Assembly (NCBI GenBank): GCA_003963115.1
Contig: RXJQ01000017.1
Span: 1-64,000, forward strand
Direction of reading: 5' to 3'
DNA: 64,000 nucleotides
From: Burkholderiales bacterium
GTDB taxonomy: Bacteria; Pseudomonadota; Gammaproteobacteria; Burkholderiales; Burkholderiaceae_C
Position numbers and translations under genes: made by a program. Position 1 is the first letter of the stretch, and every line of letters starts with the position of its first letter. Positions 46,801-56,606 of this stretch are shown one piece after another. A model generated the notes under the pieces. That model was not told the DNA's origin, made no database searches, and saw only the letters and a program-made list of their open reading frames with translations.

Positions 46801-49800
46801 CCGCTGCACCTGGCAAGACAGCCACTTCCTGGCCTGTCACGGCGCCATCGAAGCCATCGCTGATGTTACCCGCGACCGTGAGATTGCCACCAGCGCGGAT
46901 GGTCAAGGCAATAGGCTCGCCACCGGGCCTCAAGCCCGACAGATTCCAGTCTCCGCCCAGCTTGAAATCACCCGCCGTGCGCAGTTCTGCCCCGAAGCGC
47001 AAATGCCCTTGCCCGCCCGTCAGCTTGTCAAAGCCCATGGCCGTCTTCAACGCGTCAGCCTGGTCCATCAAGCCGCTTGCGGCCGTGTCCAGGAAGGAGT
47101 TGACCTGACCGCTGGCGGAAGTCTTGGCCAGGCTGGCAAACAACGAAGGGCTGTCTGCTTGCGTGAACACCTGCACGGCCTCCACCGTCACCTCACCGGC
47201 GCTCAACCGAGTGGCATCGCCCACAGCCACGTGCAACAGCTTCGCAGGATCGGTTTCTCCCGCAGCCAGTGCCGTCTGATCCAAGCCAGCACGCAACACG
47301 ATGCGTCCGTCCTGGGCGTCGTCACCACCCGCCGTGATGCTGGCCGCAGGGTCCATGTGAATCGTCCCCGATGTGGTCGACAACATCACATCACCGCCAT
47401 TGGCGCCAGCACGGCTTGAGTTGGCCTTGATCGCTGCACCGGCCTGCATGTTCACGTCGTCACGGGCTGACACAGCTACCACGCCGCCTTGAGGCGAGGT
47501 GGCATCGATGGTGGCGCCCGACAGCAAACTCATGCTGCCGCCATCCGCTGCCAGACTCACCCGCTGCGCGTGCAGCGTGGTGCCCAGGGACTGATCTCCC
47601 TGGCGGATGCGCAGATCGACTTCGCTGGCCATCTGCCCCGCTGCAGCCAGTTCGGCCACCCGGTCCAGGGTCCCCGCAGTGCCCGCCCTGGCCGCCCCTG
47701 ACAAGCTCAAGGTATCGATGCTCAACTTGCCCGACAAAGCATCCTGGTCTGCCTTGCCCAAAACGCTTGCATTCGCGCCAAGGCTCACGCCGCCGCCTGC
47801 ACCCACGGCGGATACCAGCACCTCGCCAGCCGATTTGGCTGTATCGGAAGCGGACTGAACCGGCGCAGCCGACACGTCCAGTTGACCATTGATCAACACA
47901 CGACCGTTCTGCGCCGTCGCAGAAATATTCCCTCCCCCGGTACTGACCTTCCAGTTCGTACCTGCGTTCTTGACCTGGCCTGCCACACTCGTAACCGAGC
48001 CGTCTGCAAATACCACGGCATCGCTACCATCGGCGCCGGACGCCTGAACATTCAACTGACCGGAAGCCAGATCAATGCGACCGGCCTGCATCACCTGCTG
48101 TGCCTGCAGTGTCAAAGCAGCACCTGCACCCACCGATTCGTTGAGCGTGTGCCTGTCAGCCGTCACCGCTGCCACCACCAGCTTGCCATCCGACTTCAGG
48201 GTCTTGGCCGCCAGTCGGGTTCCGGTCACGCGCGCCGCCTTGATGGTGAGGTCACCTGGTGTGCTCAAGGTGGACGATTGACCGTCAACGATCACGTCGC
48301 CCGTGGTGTCCATGGTCACGCTGTTGAACGCTAGACGCTGATCCTGATTGCCGCCAATGTGGATGCCGCCGGTATGGGTGTCATTCAAGGCAGGCTTGCT
48401 GACAATCACCAGGTCAGATTGCCCCGACGATGACGCCGCGACCCCTGCACTGCTGTTGGCCAGGGTCACATCACGTGCGGTCAGAACAACCTGATCACCC
48501 TTCGCGCCTGTGCCTACGATATTCGGTGCATCCAAGGTCAACGTGCGCAACAGAGGCTGGCCTTGTGCATCAACATCACCCAATGCCAACGCTCCGGTCA
48601 ATGCCATCTGCTTAGAGGCGCGCAGGCTCAAGTGCTCGGTGCCCTTCAAGGCATTCAATTGTGTCTGGTTGAGCGACAACACGGAAGCGTCCGAGCTGTC
48701 CGCGCCAAGCAGCAGTTGATTTGCCCCCAGGCTCACCGAACGAACCGAGGCTTGGGCCCCGGTAGATGTACCCGGTGCAGAGAAGGCAAGATCGGACGGC
48801 AGGCTCGCCTTGCCTGTCACGTCCAGCACCACGCCCTGGCCACCGAGGCGGACACCCTTGCCCAGTACCAGATCACCGGTCACCGTCGTGCTGCTGACGC
48901 CCGACAGGTCGCGCTTGATTGAGGTATTGATGTTGTTGGTCAGGGCCAATGCAGCGCCCTGGCCCTTGAAGGTCAGCGAACGAGCCTTCTCATCGGCTGC
49001 ACCACTGTTGAGAAGCGTCACGCCATCGGCAACGGAAACCTCCCCCTTCGCAACGGAGATCAGCTCAGACGTGGTGTCGACAGAAGTCGCCCAACGCACT
49101 TCGTCAGACATCGCTGTCACCACGGCATTGCCCACCGTGCCATCACGCATGCCACCAAGCAACACCCGGTCTGCACCCGATGCGGCCAAGGTCTTCGCAT
49201 TGACAGACGCATACCCATCCAGCGCCTGCGCCGGCGAATCCACCACAGCCATTTTCTGACCCATGTACAGATCCAGCTCGCCACCGCCGTTCAGATCGAA
49301 GTGGGCAGCCACATCAAAGGCCTTGTCCGACCCCATCTGCACGCGCCCGGCATTCGACGCCAGATCCGCTGTCATGCCAGCCTGTGCGGCCTGCGCCGCC
49401 TTGTAGTCATTGATGGACGAGAGCAGATAGTTGGAACGATTTTGCAAGGTGGACCATGGCACCAGAATCAGGCCCTTGCCCAGGGCGCTGGACCCGACGT
49501 CAGACCCTGCGCTGCCCACGTAGCCGGCAGCCAGCACGCTGCCATCGTCTCGGGTGGCGGCCTGTGCCAGCGTGCCCGTGCCCTTGAGCGACGTCACTTG
49601 CACCAGCACGGCGCCTGGCAGCAAGGCATAACGGGCGGGCAACAAGGTATAGGTGCCAGCGGCCAGCACGCTGCTGCCGGTCTTGACCGTGACCTGATCG
49701 CCTGCGTTGAGCGTTGTCCCGATGGCCTTTTGCGTGGCCATGATTTCGCTGTCGTACGGCGCGAAGTCGTACTTGTACCCTGGCAGCACGGCGTAGTAGC

Positions 49801-52800
49801 CGGCCTTGTTCAGCTCATCGACCGAGCCGCCCACGCCATTGACGAACTCCCAGGCTCGCAGGTCGCCGCCCGACTTGGCCGACACCACGACCTGATCATT
49901 CACCGACAGCGTGCCACCCTTCAACGAAATGTTCTTGAGCAGGCTGAGGCCATCCAGCGACTGGACACTGCTTTGTCCTGCAGTGACATTAAGCGTGCCC
50001 TGCGTGTTGTAGGACCATTGCACGCCATTCAAGGTCGTGCCAACTGGCACCACCAAGCCATCACCGCTGACGGACAGGCGCGCCTGCGATCCCAGCGTCA
50101 GCTGATTGACCGCCTGCACATCGATCTGGCCAAAAGACTGGTCGATGACGCCATCGATATCGATGTTGTTCGCGCGCAGGCTCAATTGCGCCAGGGCCGT
50201 CAGGGGTTGCGATGCCGTTGACCCCTTGTCTGGCGCCGTGATCATCAGATGAGAAGCCGAGTCCGTGCCGTTGATCGTGAAGGCAGACAGCGTGGTGGCA
50301 TAAACCGACCCGGCCTTGAGGCTCAGGTCACCGGCGAAATTCAACTGCCCTTGCAAGCTGGAAGCATTGGTCCCCACTGTCCGGCCAATCAAGCGAATCT
50401 CACCATCCTGGCGACTCAGGCTGCGCTGGTCTGCAGACAGGGTGGCATCCAGCGTGGTGCGCCCGATACCAGACAGCCCCATATAGCCATTCACCTCGAT
50501 CAATCCTGCCTGGACATCCAGCACACCCTTGCCCGAGGCGCTTTGTGCAGCGGCCAACTCGGCGGTGGAACTGTTTGCCACCAGGTCGGCGCTACCCAAT
50601 GCCACGCGCCCAGCCTGAATCAGGTGAGACTGCCCATCGTCCACAGCCAGCACGCGCGAATTGAGCGCGACCGAGCGCAACATCGCCTGAGAGGCATCGG
50701 CCAAGGGGCCTGTGATGTTGGCGCCCTTGCCCAGCGTCAAACGGTCGTCCGCGCTCATCACAATGCGATCGAACCCCGACGCATTCAACTGTGTGGTGGA
50801 AAGCAAACCCAGGCCATAGATGGCGTGCTTGCCATCAAACAAGGTGTTTGCGCTAAGGTAGTCCAGCACATCCTGCTGCGCCCCCAACAATCGCACTTCA
50901 TGCAGCGCCTTTGGGTAGGCCTTGGCAAAGGTCCCGACCGTGTCCACCAGGTCATTGGCCCCCACCAAGCTGACTGAAGCGCGGAAGCTGCCCCCCTGTA
51001 CGGTGGCATCAGGCCGGTTGGCCTTCAGTGCCCCCTCCAGAACGAAGCCATCCGCCGTATTCAGCGTCACCGAACCAGCGCCCTGCTTGACTACTACAGG
51101 CACAGCGCCAGCCCCGATATTCAGGGTATCAGCGGCACCGCTGACATCGATCACCGAACCGGCTTCCGTGAAGATCGAGCCGCCACTGGCGCTGCCGCTC
51201 GAACCCAGCGTCACGCTGCCCCCCGCGAGCACCGACCCGGTGCGCGCGTGCGTGGCCTGGTTTTCCACAACCTTGGCAGCACCCGACACATCCAGCAGGC
51301 TACCGGCCCGCAGACGGATCTCCTGCTGTGGAACATAGCCGGTGGTGTTGGTTGATTGCGCTGCCGTAGGTGCCGTGTTGGCGCGCGTACCCGACACAAG
51401 TGCCAAGGCGATCTGGCCGCCATGTGCCACCAAATCACCAGCCACGTCCACCTTGAGACCCGCCACGAGGTTGATGGCACCGCCAAGACCGGCGTCCACC
51501 ACGGCGCCCTTGCCAACGGTGATGCCAGCGCCTGCTGCAAACTCATTGCCGCCTCGCGACGTCGACATATCCGGCTCTGCCGCAGCCGTCAGTGACAGCT
51601 TGATGCCTGAGCGCAAACCATCGGCCAAGGTCAAACGCGTCAACGAGGCCAAGGCCATACCCGGCAAATAGTTGCCCACGGGCGCATACAGATTCTGGAT
51701 GCGGGCGGACACATGCGTGTTGTCGAATACCTTGACGTCGCCGATGGCCTTCAGGCTGAACGAACCAAAGCCACCGTTGGAGAAGAAGCCTTCATCCAGC
51801 ACCAACCCGCTGGACCACGCCGATTGATCCGCCGTTGGCACTGCACCAATGGCCAGTGTGCGCATGCCCGACAAGCTCAGCTTGCCGCCAGACCCAAAGT
51901 CATAGCCGGACAAGGTACTGTCAGCCAGCAGGATCTGGCCCTGGCGATCCGCCGTGGCGGCACCCTGGTTGGCCGTGAGGCTGATCGAGCCGGCACTGCC
52001 CAGGGTGCGCGAGGCAGCCGACACCAACATCCCGCCAGACACGTCCAGATCGGCACCGCGCACGTCCACCGTGCCGGATGCAACCAGGCTGATGCTGCCG
52101 CCGTCCACCTTGACGCCATCGTCACCATGGCCGGAACGCTCATCGGCCTGCCGCCCGGACACGTCAATCACGGCACCAGGAGACACCACCAGTGTGGCCT
52201 TGGGCGTCTCCACCACCCTCGCCGTCACCTTGCCACCTTCGGCATACACCTTGCCAGACAAGGTCACGCCTTCACGGCCTTCAGCGGTCAGCACACCCGA
52301 CGCCCCAAGGTTGAAGCTGGCATCGGCATCCATGCTGACGGTCTTGCCTGCCAGATACAAATTCCCCAGCCCTGAACGGGCTACCTGCTGGGCAGACAGC
52401 TGCACGTCTGAACTGAGCGACGCAAAGAAGTTGGTGGCGTCCGTGGTGCCCAGCTCGGGCACGCTGCCCACGCTGGATGTGGCACTGGCCACAATGTGGA
52501 TGTCGTTGTGAGCCACGGCATCATCGAATATGCGGCTCACGCTGAAGCTCCCGCCGGAAGGTCCGGCTACCTCGCCCAGCGCCAGCGTCCCCGCAGTCGG
52601 GCGCAGGCTGGCATAGCGCCAAGGTTGCGTCTTCAGAATCGTGGCCCAACCCAGTTCGTCATCCAGCTTGGACGAATCCGATGTGGTGCTGTATACGTTC
52701 GTGTAGGCAGGCAAGGCCGCGCCACTGGCGTCCTTGAATTCCGATGCCATCAGGCCAGTTCGCTGCAAAGGACCAACGACCACCGACCCATCAATGCTGC

Positions 52801-54784
52801 CGCCCATGTAATACGAACTGCCCAGCACCGAGAGGTTGCCTGCGTCGGCGCCTTCCGCATAAGACGCAATCGATTGCAGCGTGCTCTTGGCCGGGTCGGG
52901 CGTAATCAAATAGTTGTAGCGCGTATTGGGGTCGGCGTTTTCCAGCGACACCACGCCATTGCTGTTGCCCAGCAAGGAAGACATGAGCTGGCCTGCCTCA
53001 TACCGCACGCTCCCTCCAGCAATGCTCAGCTTCGCAGTATCGGCCACCACGGTCTTGCCGGACGAGGCCAGCAAGATGTTGCCCCCGCGAATGGACAACT
53101 CGCTGGCGGTACGGCCAATCAGGTTGTAGTAGCCGGACACGTTCGCCAAGGTCACTGGCTTGCGGGCATCTGCGAACACGGTCTTGCGATAGACCACGCC
53201 GTTGCGCTGAACGGGCGAGTCGGCCAATTCGATCTGGAACAAGGTGTCAGACAACTGGTTGCGGCTCATGGGCAGCAGCACGTCGCGCAGGCCCGCAGCT
53301 GTCAAGGTCGCGCCACCGTCCACGATCAAGGTACTGCCATCGCTTGACGATCCTGACCCATTGAACAAGGACGAATACTGGGCATTCTCCGAGGCGCGCA
53401 CCTGGATGTTGCCCGACACGGCCTGCACCAGTGCCCCATTGCGGATGCGGATGTCCTTGCCGTCGATGTTGATGCGCGAGCGATAGAACGCTTCAGAGCT
53501 GGTCTGCGTGACGCTGCTGGTGTCGGGCGTCACCGAGGTGATGCTGTTGGAGCCCAGCTCCACCGTGCCCAGGTTGTTGGCCAACCGAGGACCTGAATCG
53601 GCGCTCCTGGGAACCGAGTCCTTCATGGCCTGCAGAAAGATGGCGCCGTTCTGCCCCTTGACGGCCGTGGTGGCCGACAGCACGCCGTTTTGGCGCACAG
53701 TCATACCCACCAAGTTGATGGTGCCCTTCTCAGCAATGATCTGGTTGATCTTGGTCTCGACACCCGTGGTGTCCGTCGGGGACGTGACCGTTTCGCCATT
53801 GCGCGTAGCGTAGCTACCCGCAGCGGCTTGCTCGACCGTATTGACGCCTGCGGGCGTGCTGGCATTCGTCGCAAAGGCATCCACCGCGACGATCAGGCCG
53901 CGCTGGATCGTATCTGCCGTGTTCGCGTACAGATAAACCTTTTGCCCTGCGGCCAGGATGGTTTGCCCCGAGGGCGTTTCAATCCGCCCTTCGTTGAAAA
54001 CCTTGGGGGCCACCATGATCACATCACCGCCGGCCAGCGTCTTGATTTCAGCGCCGCGCTCGATGGTGATGAAGCCAGTGGGCGTATCGCTGTCACTACC
54101 AAAAACGGCCGTCCCGTTTTGCACGGCACGCAGACCCTTTTTGAAGGTGTCGTTGGTCAAGCTCAGGGCTGTGGCCACGAAACGCCCCGTGTCCACCCGT
54201 GCGGTGGGCCCGAAAATCACGCCGTTCTGGTTCTGGAGAATCACCTCGCCGTTGGCCTTGATGTGACCCAGGATCACGCTGGGGTTGGCCGACCAGATGT
54301 TGTTCAGCGCCGAGCCCTGCGTGGGCTGATTGAACAGCACGGTGTAACCCTGGCCAACATCGAAGGAATCCCAATTGATGATGACCGAGCGATCAGATTG
54401 ATCGATGGTCATCGTGTGGCCATCAGCCCCCAGGTCACCCCTGACGTTGAACTTGCCGAAGTCCTGCTTGAGTCGCGCTGCATCCGTGCTGCGCACAGGC
54501 AAGTTGTTGATGGCCCGGGCAGCCGCCTGATTGGCCGCACGCTGCATGGACGCCGCGATGGAGCGGGTGTAGTCCACGGTTGACCGTGTCTGAGCCCATG
54601 ACTGACTGGAAGGCAGCATGACCAGCGTGAAAGACAACAAAGCTGCCCCGGCACCCGCAGCACCCCGAGCAGGCGAACGCGACTCGCCGCTGCCAGCCTT
54701 GCCCGCACTGCGGACATGCTCAGCCGCAGGAACCCGCATTCCGCGGCGACGGTCGAATACCAGGCGATGCACGTGCTTGTTCAT
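43781..54784 (-). CDS. Giant two-partner-secretion adhesin (filamentous hemagglutinin, TpsA)
   Basis: The product is 3667 residues from the ATG at 54784. An extended signal peptide (ESPR; MNKHVHRLVFDRRRG start) ends near residue 64. The TPS secretion domain follows (about 65-330), with GQGYTVLFNQP, ANPSVILGHI and NQNGVIFGP. A very long beta-helical, Gly/Ala/Ser/Thr-rich region follows. Near the C-terminus a DUF3739-type segment is seen (EKDFQVNSQKAFVVGTGDL, SIDSGRG). The last 20 residues hold two Cys eight residues apart, as in HMW1, where a C-terminal disulfide loop anchors the adhesin to its transporter. The 3' end overlaps the GT41 gene by 20 bases. Confidence 0.93.
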   Translation of the reverse strand: MNKHVHRLVFDRRRGMRVPAAEHVRSAGKAGSGESRSPARGAAGAGAALLSFTLVMLPSSQSWAQTRSTVDYTRSIAASMQRAANQAAARAINNLPVRSTDAARLKQDFGKFNVRGDLGADGHTMTIDQSDRSVIINWDSFDVGQGYTVLFNQPTQGSALNNIWSANPSVILGHIKANGEVILQNQNGVIFGPTARVDTGRFVATALSLTNDTFKKGLRAVQNGTAVFGSDSDTPTGFITIERGAEIKTLAGGDVIMVAPKVFNEGRIETPSGQTILAAGQKVYLYANTADTIQRGLIVAVDAFATNASTPAGVNTVEQAAAGSYATRNGETVTSPTDTTGVETKINQIIAEKGTINLVGMTVRQNGVLSATTAVKGQNGAIFLQAMKDSVPRSADSGPRLANNLGTVELGSNSITSVTPDTSSVTQTSSEAFYRSRINIDGKDIRIRNGALVQAVSGNIQVRASENAQYSSLFNGSGSSSDGSTLIVDGGATLTAAGLRDVLLPMSRNQLSDTLFQIELADSPVQRNGVVYRKTVFADARKPVTLANVSGYYNLIGRTASELSIRGGNILLASSGKTVVADTAKLSIAGGSVRYEAGQLMSSLLGNSNGVVSLENADPNTRYNYLITPDPAKSTLQSIASYAEGADAGNLSVLGSSYYMGGSIDGSVVVGPLQRTGLMASEFKDASGAALPAYTNVYSTTSDSSKLDDELGWATILKTQPWRYASLRPTAGTLALGEVAGPSGGSFSVSRIFDDAVAHNDIHIVASATSSVGSVPELGTTDATNFFASLSSDVQLSAQQVARSGLGNLYLAGKTVSMDADASFNLGASGVLTAEGREGVTLSGKVYAEGGKVTARVVETPKATLVVSPGAVIDVSGRQADERSGHGDDGVKVDGGSISLVASGTVDVRGADLDVSGGMLVSAASRTLGSAGSISLTANQGAATADRQGQILLADSTLSGYDFGSGGKLSLSGMRTLAIGAVPTADQSAWSSGLVLDEGFFSNGGFGSFSLKAIGDVKVFDNTHVSARIQNLYAPVGNYLPGMALASLTRLTLADGLRSGIKLSLTAAAEPDMSTSRGGNEFAAGAGITVGKGAVVDAGLGGAINLVAGLKVDVAGDLVAHGGQIALALVSGTRANTAPTAAQSTNTTGYVPQQEIRLRAGSLLDVSGAAKVVENQATHARTGSVLAGGSVTLGSSGSASGGSIFTEAGSVIDVSGAADTLNIGAGAVPVVVKQGAGSVTLNTADGFVLEGALKANRPDATVQGGSFRASVSLVGANDLVDTVGTFAKAYPKALHEVRLLGAQQDVLDYLSANTLFDGKHAIYGLGLLSTTQLNASGFDRIVMSADDRLTLGKGANITGPLADASQAMLRSVALNSRVLAVDDGQSHLIQAGRVALGSADLVANSSTAELAAAQSASGKGVLDVQAGLIEVNGYMGLSGIGRTTLDATLSADQRSLSRQDGEIRLIGRTVGTNASSLQGQLNFAGDLSLKAGSVYATTLSAFTINGTDSASHLMITAPDKGSTASQPLTALAQLSLRANNIDIDGVIDQSFGQIDVQAVNQLTLGSQARLSVSGDGLVVPVGTTLNGVQWSYNTQGTLNVTAGQSSVQSLDGLSLLKNISLKGGTLSVNDQVVVSAKSGGDLRAWEFVNGVGGSVDELNKAGYYAVLPGYKYDFAPYDSEIMATQKAIGTTLNAGDQVTVKTGSSVLAAGTYTLLPARYALLPGAVLVQVTSLKGTGTLAQAATRDDGSVLAAGYVGSAGSDVGSSALGKGLILVPWSTLQNRSNYLLSSINDYKAAQAAQAGMTADLASNAGRVQMGSDKAFDVAAHFDLNGGGELDLYMGQKMAVVDSPAQALDGYASVNAKTLAASGADRVLLGGMRDGTVGNAVVTAMSDEVRWATSVDTTSELISVAKGEVSVADGVTLLNSGAADEKARSLTFKGQGAALALTNNINTSIKRDLSGVSSTTVTGDLVLGKGVRLGGQGVVLDVTGKASLPSDLAFSAPGTSTGAQASVRSVSLGANQLLLGADSSDASVLSLNQTQLNALKGTEHLSLRASKQMALTGALALGDVDAQGQPLLRTLTLDAPNIVGTGAKGDQVVLTARDVTLANSSAGVAASSSGQSDLVIVSKPALNDTHTGGIHIGGNQDQRLAFNSVTMDTTGDVIVDGQSSTLSTPGDLTIKAARVTGTRLAAKTLKSDGKLVVAAVTADRHTLNESVGAGAALTLQAQQVMQAGRIDLASGQLNVQASGADGSDAVVFADGSVTSVAGQVKNAGTNWKVSTGGGNISATAQNGRVLINGQLDVSAAPVQSASDTAKSAGEVLVSAVGAGGGVSLGANASVLGKADQDALSGKLSIDTLSLSGAARAGTAGTLDRVAELAAAGQMASEVDLRIRQGDQSLGTTLHAQRVSLAADGGSMSLLSGATIDATSPQGGVVAVSARDDVNMQAGAAIKANSSRAGANGGDVMLSTTSGTIHMDPAASITAGGDDAQDGRIVLRAGLDQTALAAGETDPAKLLHVAVGDATRLSAGEVTVEAVQVFTQADSPSLFASLAKTSASGQVNSFLDTAASGLMDQADALKTAMGFDKLTGGQGHLRFGAELRTAGDFKLGGDWNLSGLRPGGEPIALTIRAGGNLTVAGNISDGFDGAVTGQEVAVLPGAAASMRLVAGADLSGASPFALKPASGGGDLTVGAAKMVRTTGGSIELAAAHDIVLTAGSGKTPTQATVYVAGQLLSNSDSVYTDELPTDVAMVQFTEHGGRLDVQAGHDIKAPAPTQLPGNWLYHAGGRLVAGTESWWVGFDSFKQGFGSFGGGNVHVQAQGNIVNVGVVAPSSAADLSNTVSTTDSDGNPVDTTTYARWMQSGGDVTVKAGGNIQGGVFLLGDGLGVIKSGGSIDKGTADATNKLAGLNPVLALMDGQAHIESRSDLNMGFVYDPTIAATNARAGDFRQYFYTYGADSALYLSSAAGGASWGNSDVLGWTNGIAAANWHNLYAGVNDRVIPIAAPAAVSVAPPIVRIEAGGGDLTLNINIKGDGSPNLVLFPSAQGDLSLYSAGTLQINGLGVSKLVMANTDPATWPMVGTSVIDPSSGAMPLPKEIAVGNALVQTGSLLHQDDKTPVRIYAANDLIFSVNSAEVSLSLPKAAEIEAGGDIVNPGFRVQHYAEQDRSLVRAGGDILGADLLTDPGLSIDRAMVVSGPGELRVEAGRDLNLRRSPGVLAIGNIENDALPNESAKLSLLAGGNKQLAFADFQRLYLDGNPVGQADLLSYVRSVLNLSTAELGGAGAYDQALALYQGMSVAHQVAFADQLIQGRFVAQFVADGQPYAAAWQKVANASGVSVTDYGSNAFLRFKNEVLMSEVTRLGKAATAIADSTDAAVNASNQARRQLLWDELNQVVSLAGLGKGFTADGNIYVASSKVQTRAPGSKSVGGIDLYAPGGDIVVGLTTNDSRGSGVVTQAGGSVRAVLEKDFQVNSQKAFVVGTGDLTIYANVGSIDSGRGSNTSVSAPQAVGRLVNGYLTFEPGAVTTGSGLAVLKRPDGTSDGDVNLFAPVGGILALDTYIRNQSGSGSVNLAGPVKGADNIKASNVSSTALIAPAAAPIAVANTQPIQATAAGQDAGTSGRDASKARSGLLTVELMSMGAEAPAAGSSERECSEDDPRSECVKKKKP

Positions 54785-54844
54785 GTCACTACTTCCTTCA
54801 ATCGATTCAATCTCTGGCCCATCAATGGCCAAGTGGTGCGTGCA

Positions 54845-56476
54845 TCAAAATTCCTGGACTGCACGCAATCCCCAGCGGGGGCGATGTCCGGTCGCCTGCT
54901 GGAATGTGCCGCTATCTGCAGCCCTGTATGTCACGAAGATTGGGCGGGCCACGTCCCAGTCCAGCTGCAGGCCTTTGCCGTTGTCCATCTTGAGGCCCAA
55001 GCCCCAGCTGCCCAATTGCGCACGCGCCACCTGCCCGCTTTGAGGCTGATGCAGCAACACACCGCCGCGATCCACAAAGGTCTGACCGGAGAGGCGCCAG
55101 CCAGCCATGTCAAACCAGGCCGGCGTTTTCAGGTTGAGCTGTAGGTTCCAGCCGACGTCGCCCACCTGCTCGTAGTCGTAATAGCCACGCACCGAGTCCA
55201 TGCCTCCCAATGCGTATTGCTCGCCCGACACCAGCGGGCCCGAAGCCAGCTGGCCTTCCAAGCGCCCACCGGCCACCCAGCCCGAGCCCACATCGCGGCT
55301 GTGATCGACACCCAGCTTGAGCACCAGAAAATCATTGCGCGCGCCGGCCCGCTTGCATTCGAACTGATCAAGCTGCACGCCCTCGCAATTCACGTCCCGG
55401 GCCGACAGATCCTTGGTGCTGGTGCTCAGGCTGGTGTGAAAGCCCGTGTTGGATTGCGACTCACCCCGCCAATACAAGTCATAGCCGGCGCCCACGGTGC
55501 TGTAACGCAAAGCGGGCTTCTCGGTGCTCAAGCCGCCAGAGGTGCGCGTACCATCCAGCGTGTGCTTGATGTCCAGACCCAGCCAAGTGGAATGACTCAC
55601 TGGCCACGGGCCCGCAGGCAGATCATGGTGCCAGCGTGCGCTGAAGAAATCGCCACGCGACAAGGTGGCCCCACCGAGGCTCGTGCCCGTGGGCGTATCG
55701 GTGTTGCTGTGCGTGAAGGTAAGGCTCATCCGGTCGTCGCGCGACATCGGAAAACCATAGATGCCTGTGAGCGTGTTGGCGTCGCCGGGCCGTCGGGGCG
55801 CGTACTGCCATGACAGGCCGGCAGAATGCCCACGCTGGAACAGGTTGTTGTACATGGCCACGGCTTCGACACGGCCACGGGTGGTGTTGAAGCTTTGCTT
55901 GGAGTTCAGTTCCACCGAGCCCGACACAGCCGGCTTGTCTTCCACCTTGAGTTCCACCTGGATCTGGTCCGGACGGTCGCCTGCACTGATCAAGGGGGTG
56001 ATCTGCAGATCATTGCGCTGCACCTGCGCCAACTCGTCCTGCATTTGGGGAAAGTAAGGCACTTGCCCAGGCTGCACGCTGCCCATCTGTTCTGCAATGT
56101 GGCTGGGCAGGTTGTATTGTGCCCCGGTGATCTTGAGTTTTTGCACCGCAGCCTGCGTGATCTCCAGCGTGATCTCGCCAGAACTGACCTGCTGCGACGG
56201 CACCGACACGACCACCGACAGGAAACCCGCATCCTGGTAAGCCTTTTCCAGCGCGGTTCTGGCGGCCTCGACGTCCTTCAATGTCCTGCCCGGCCCCATA
56301 TAGGCCTGAACAGCGTGCTCCACCACATCGGGTGGCAGCACCGTGTTGCCCACGATCACGTATTCGAGCACATCGAAATTGAGCGATGCAGGTTCAGCAG
56401 CCATGCTTGCCAGTGGCCACCACGCGCCACACATGCAAGCCAACAGAGCGGAGACGGCCAGGAACGGTTTTTTCAT
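54845..56476 (-). CDS. TpsB outer-membrane transporter of the adhesin (ShlB/FhaC family)
   Basis: The product is 543 residues from the ATG at 56476. A signal peptide (about 1-27) is followed by two POTRA domains (about 35-190) and a 16-strand barrel, with the L6 signature SVRGYYDYE and C-terminal Phe (LRAVQEF). TpsB recognises the TPS domain of the adhesin in the periplasm and passes it through the outer membrane. The gene lies 60 bases upstream of tpsA on the same strand, as in many TPS pairs. The ribosome site is weak and preceded by a strong hairpin. Confidence 0.94.
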   Translation of the reverse strand: MKKPFLAVSALLACMCGAWWPLASMAAEPASLNFDVLEYVIVGNTVLPPDVVEHAVQAYMGPGRTLKDVEAARTALEKAYQDAGFLSVVVSVPSQQVSSGEITLEITQAAVQKLKITGAQYNLPSHIAEQMGSVQPGQVPYFPQMQDELAQVQRNDLQITPLISAGDRPDQIQVELKVEDKPAVSGSVELNSKQSFNTTRGRVEAVAMYNNLFQRGHSAGLSWQYAPRRPGDANTLTGIYGFPMSRDDRMSLTFTHSNTDTPTGTSLGGATLSRGDFFSARWHHDLPAGPWPVSHSTWLGLDIKHTLDGTRTSGGLSTEKPALRYSTVGAGYDLYWRGESQSNTGFHTSLSTSTKDLSARDVNCEGVQLDQFECKRAGARNDFLVLKLGVDHSRDVGSGWVAGGRLEGQLASGPLVSGEQYALGGMDSVRGYYDYEQVGDVGWNLQLNLKTPAWFDMAGWRLSGQTFVDRGGVLLHQPQSGQVARAQLGSWGLGLKMDNGKGLQLDWDVARPIFVTYRAADSGTFQQATGHRPRWGLRAVQEF

Positions 56477-56496
56477 TTGCTTCGGTACACAAAGCA

Positions 56497-56518
56497 ACAG
56501 TCCCCTTGAGGGGACTGT
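56497..56518 (-). promoter_or_regulatory. Hairpin in the tpsB leader
   Basis: ACAGTCCCC (minus strand) pairs with GGGGACTGT in a perfect 9-bp stem with a 4-base loop, 20 bases ahead of the tpsB ATG. TGCTTTGTG follows, too poor in T for a strong terminator. It could be a weak terminator of the upstream gene, an attenuator or a translation control element. Confidence 0.5.
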
Positions 56519-56606
56519 GCATGGTTGAACCCCGATAGACACCAGGGCTCGCTTGACTACCCGACACACCCACCACCGGAAAGGCGGCAGGTGCGACTGA
56601 CGCCGA

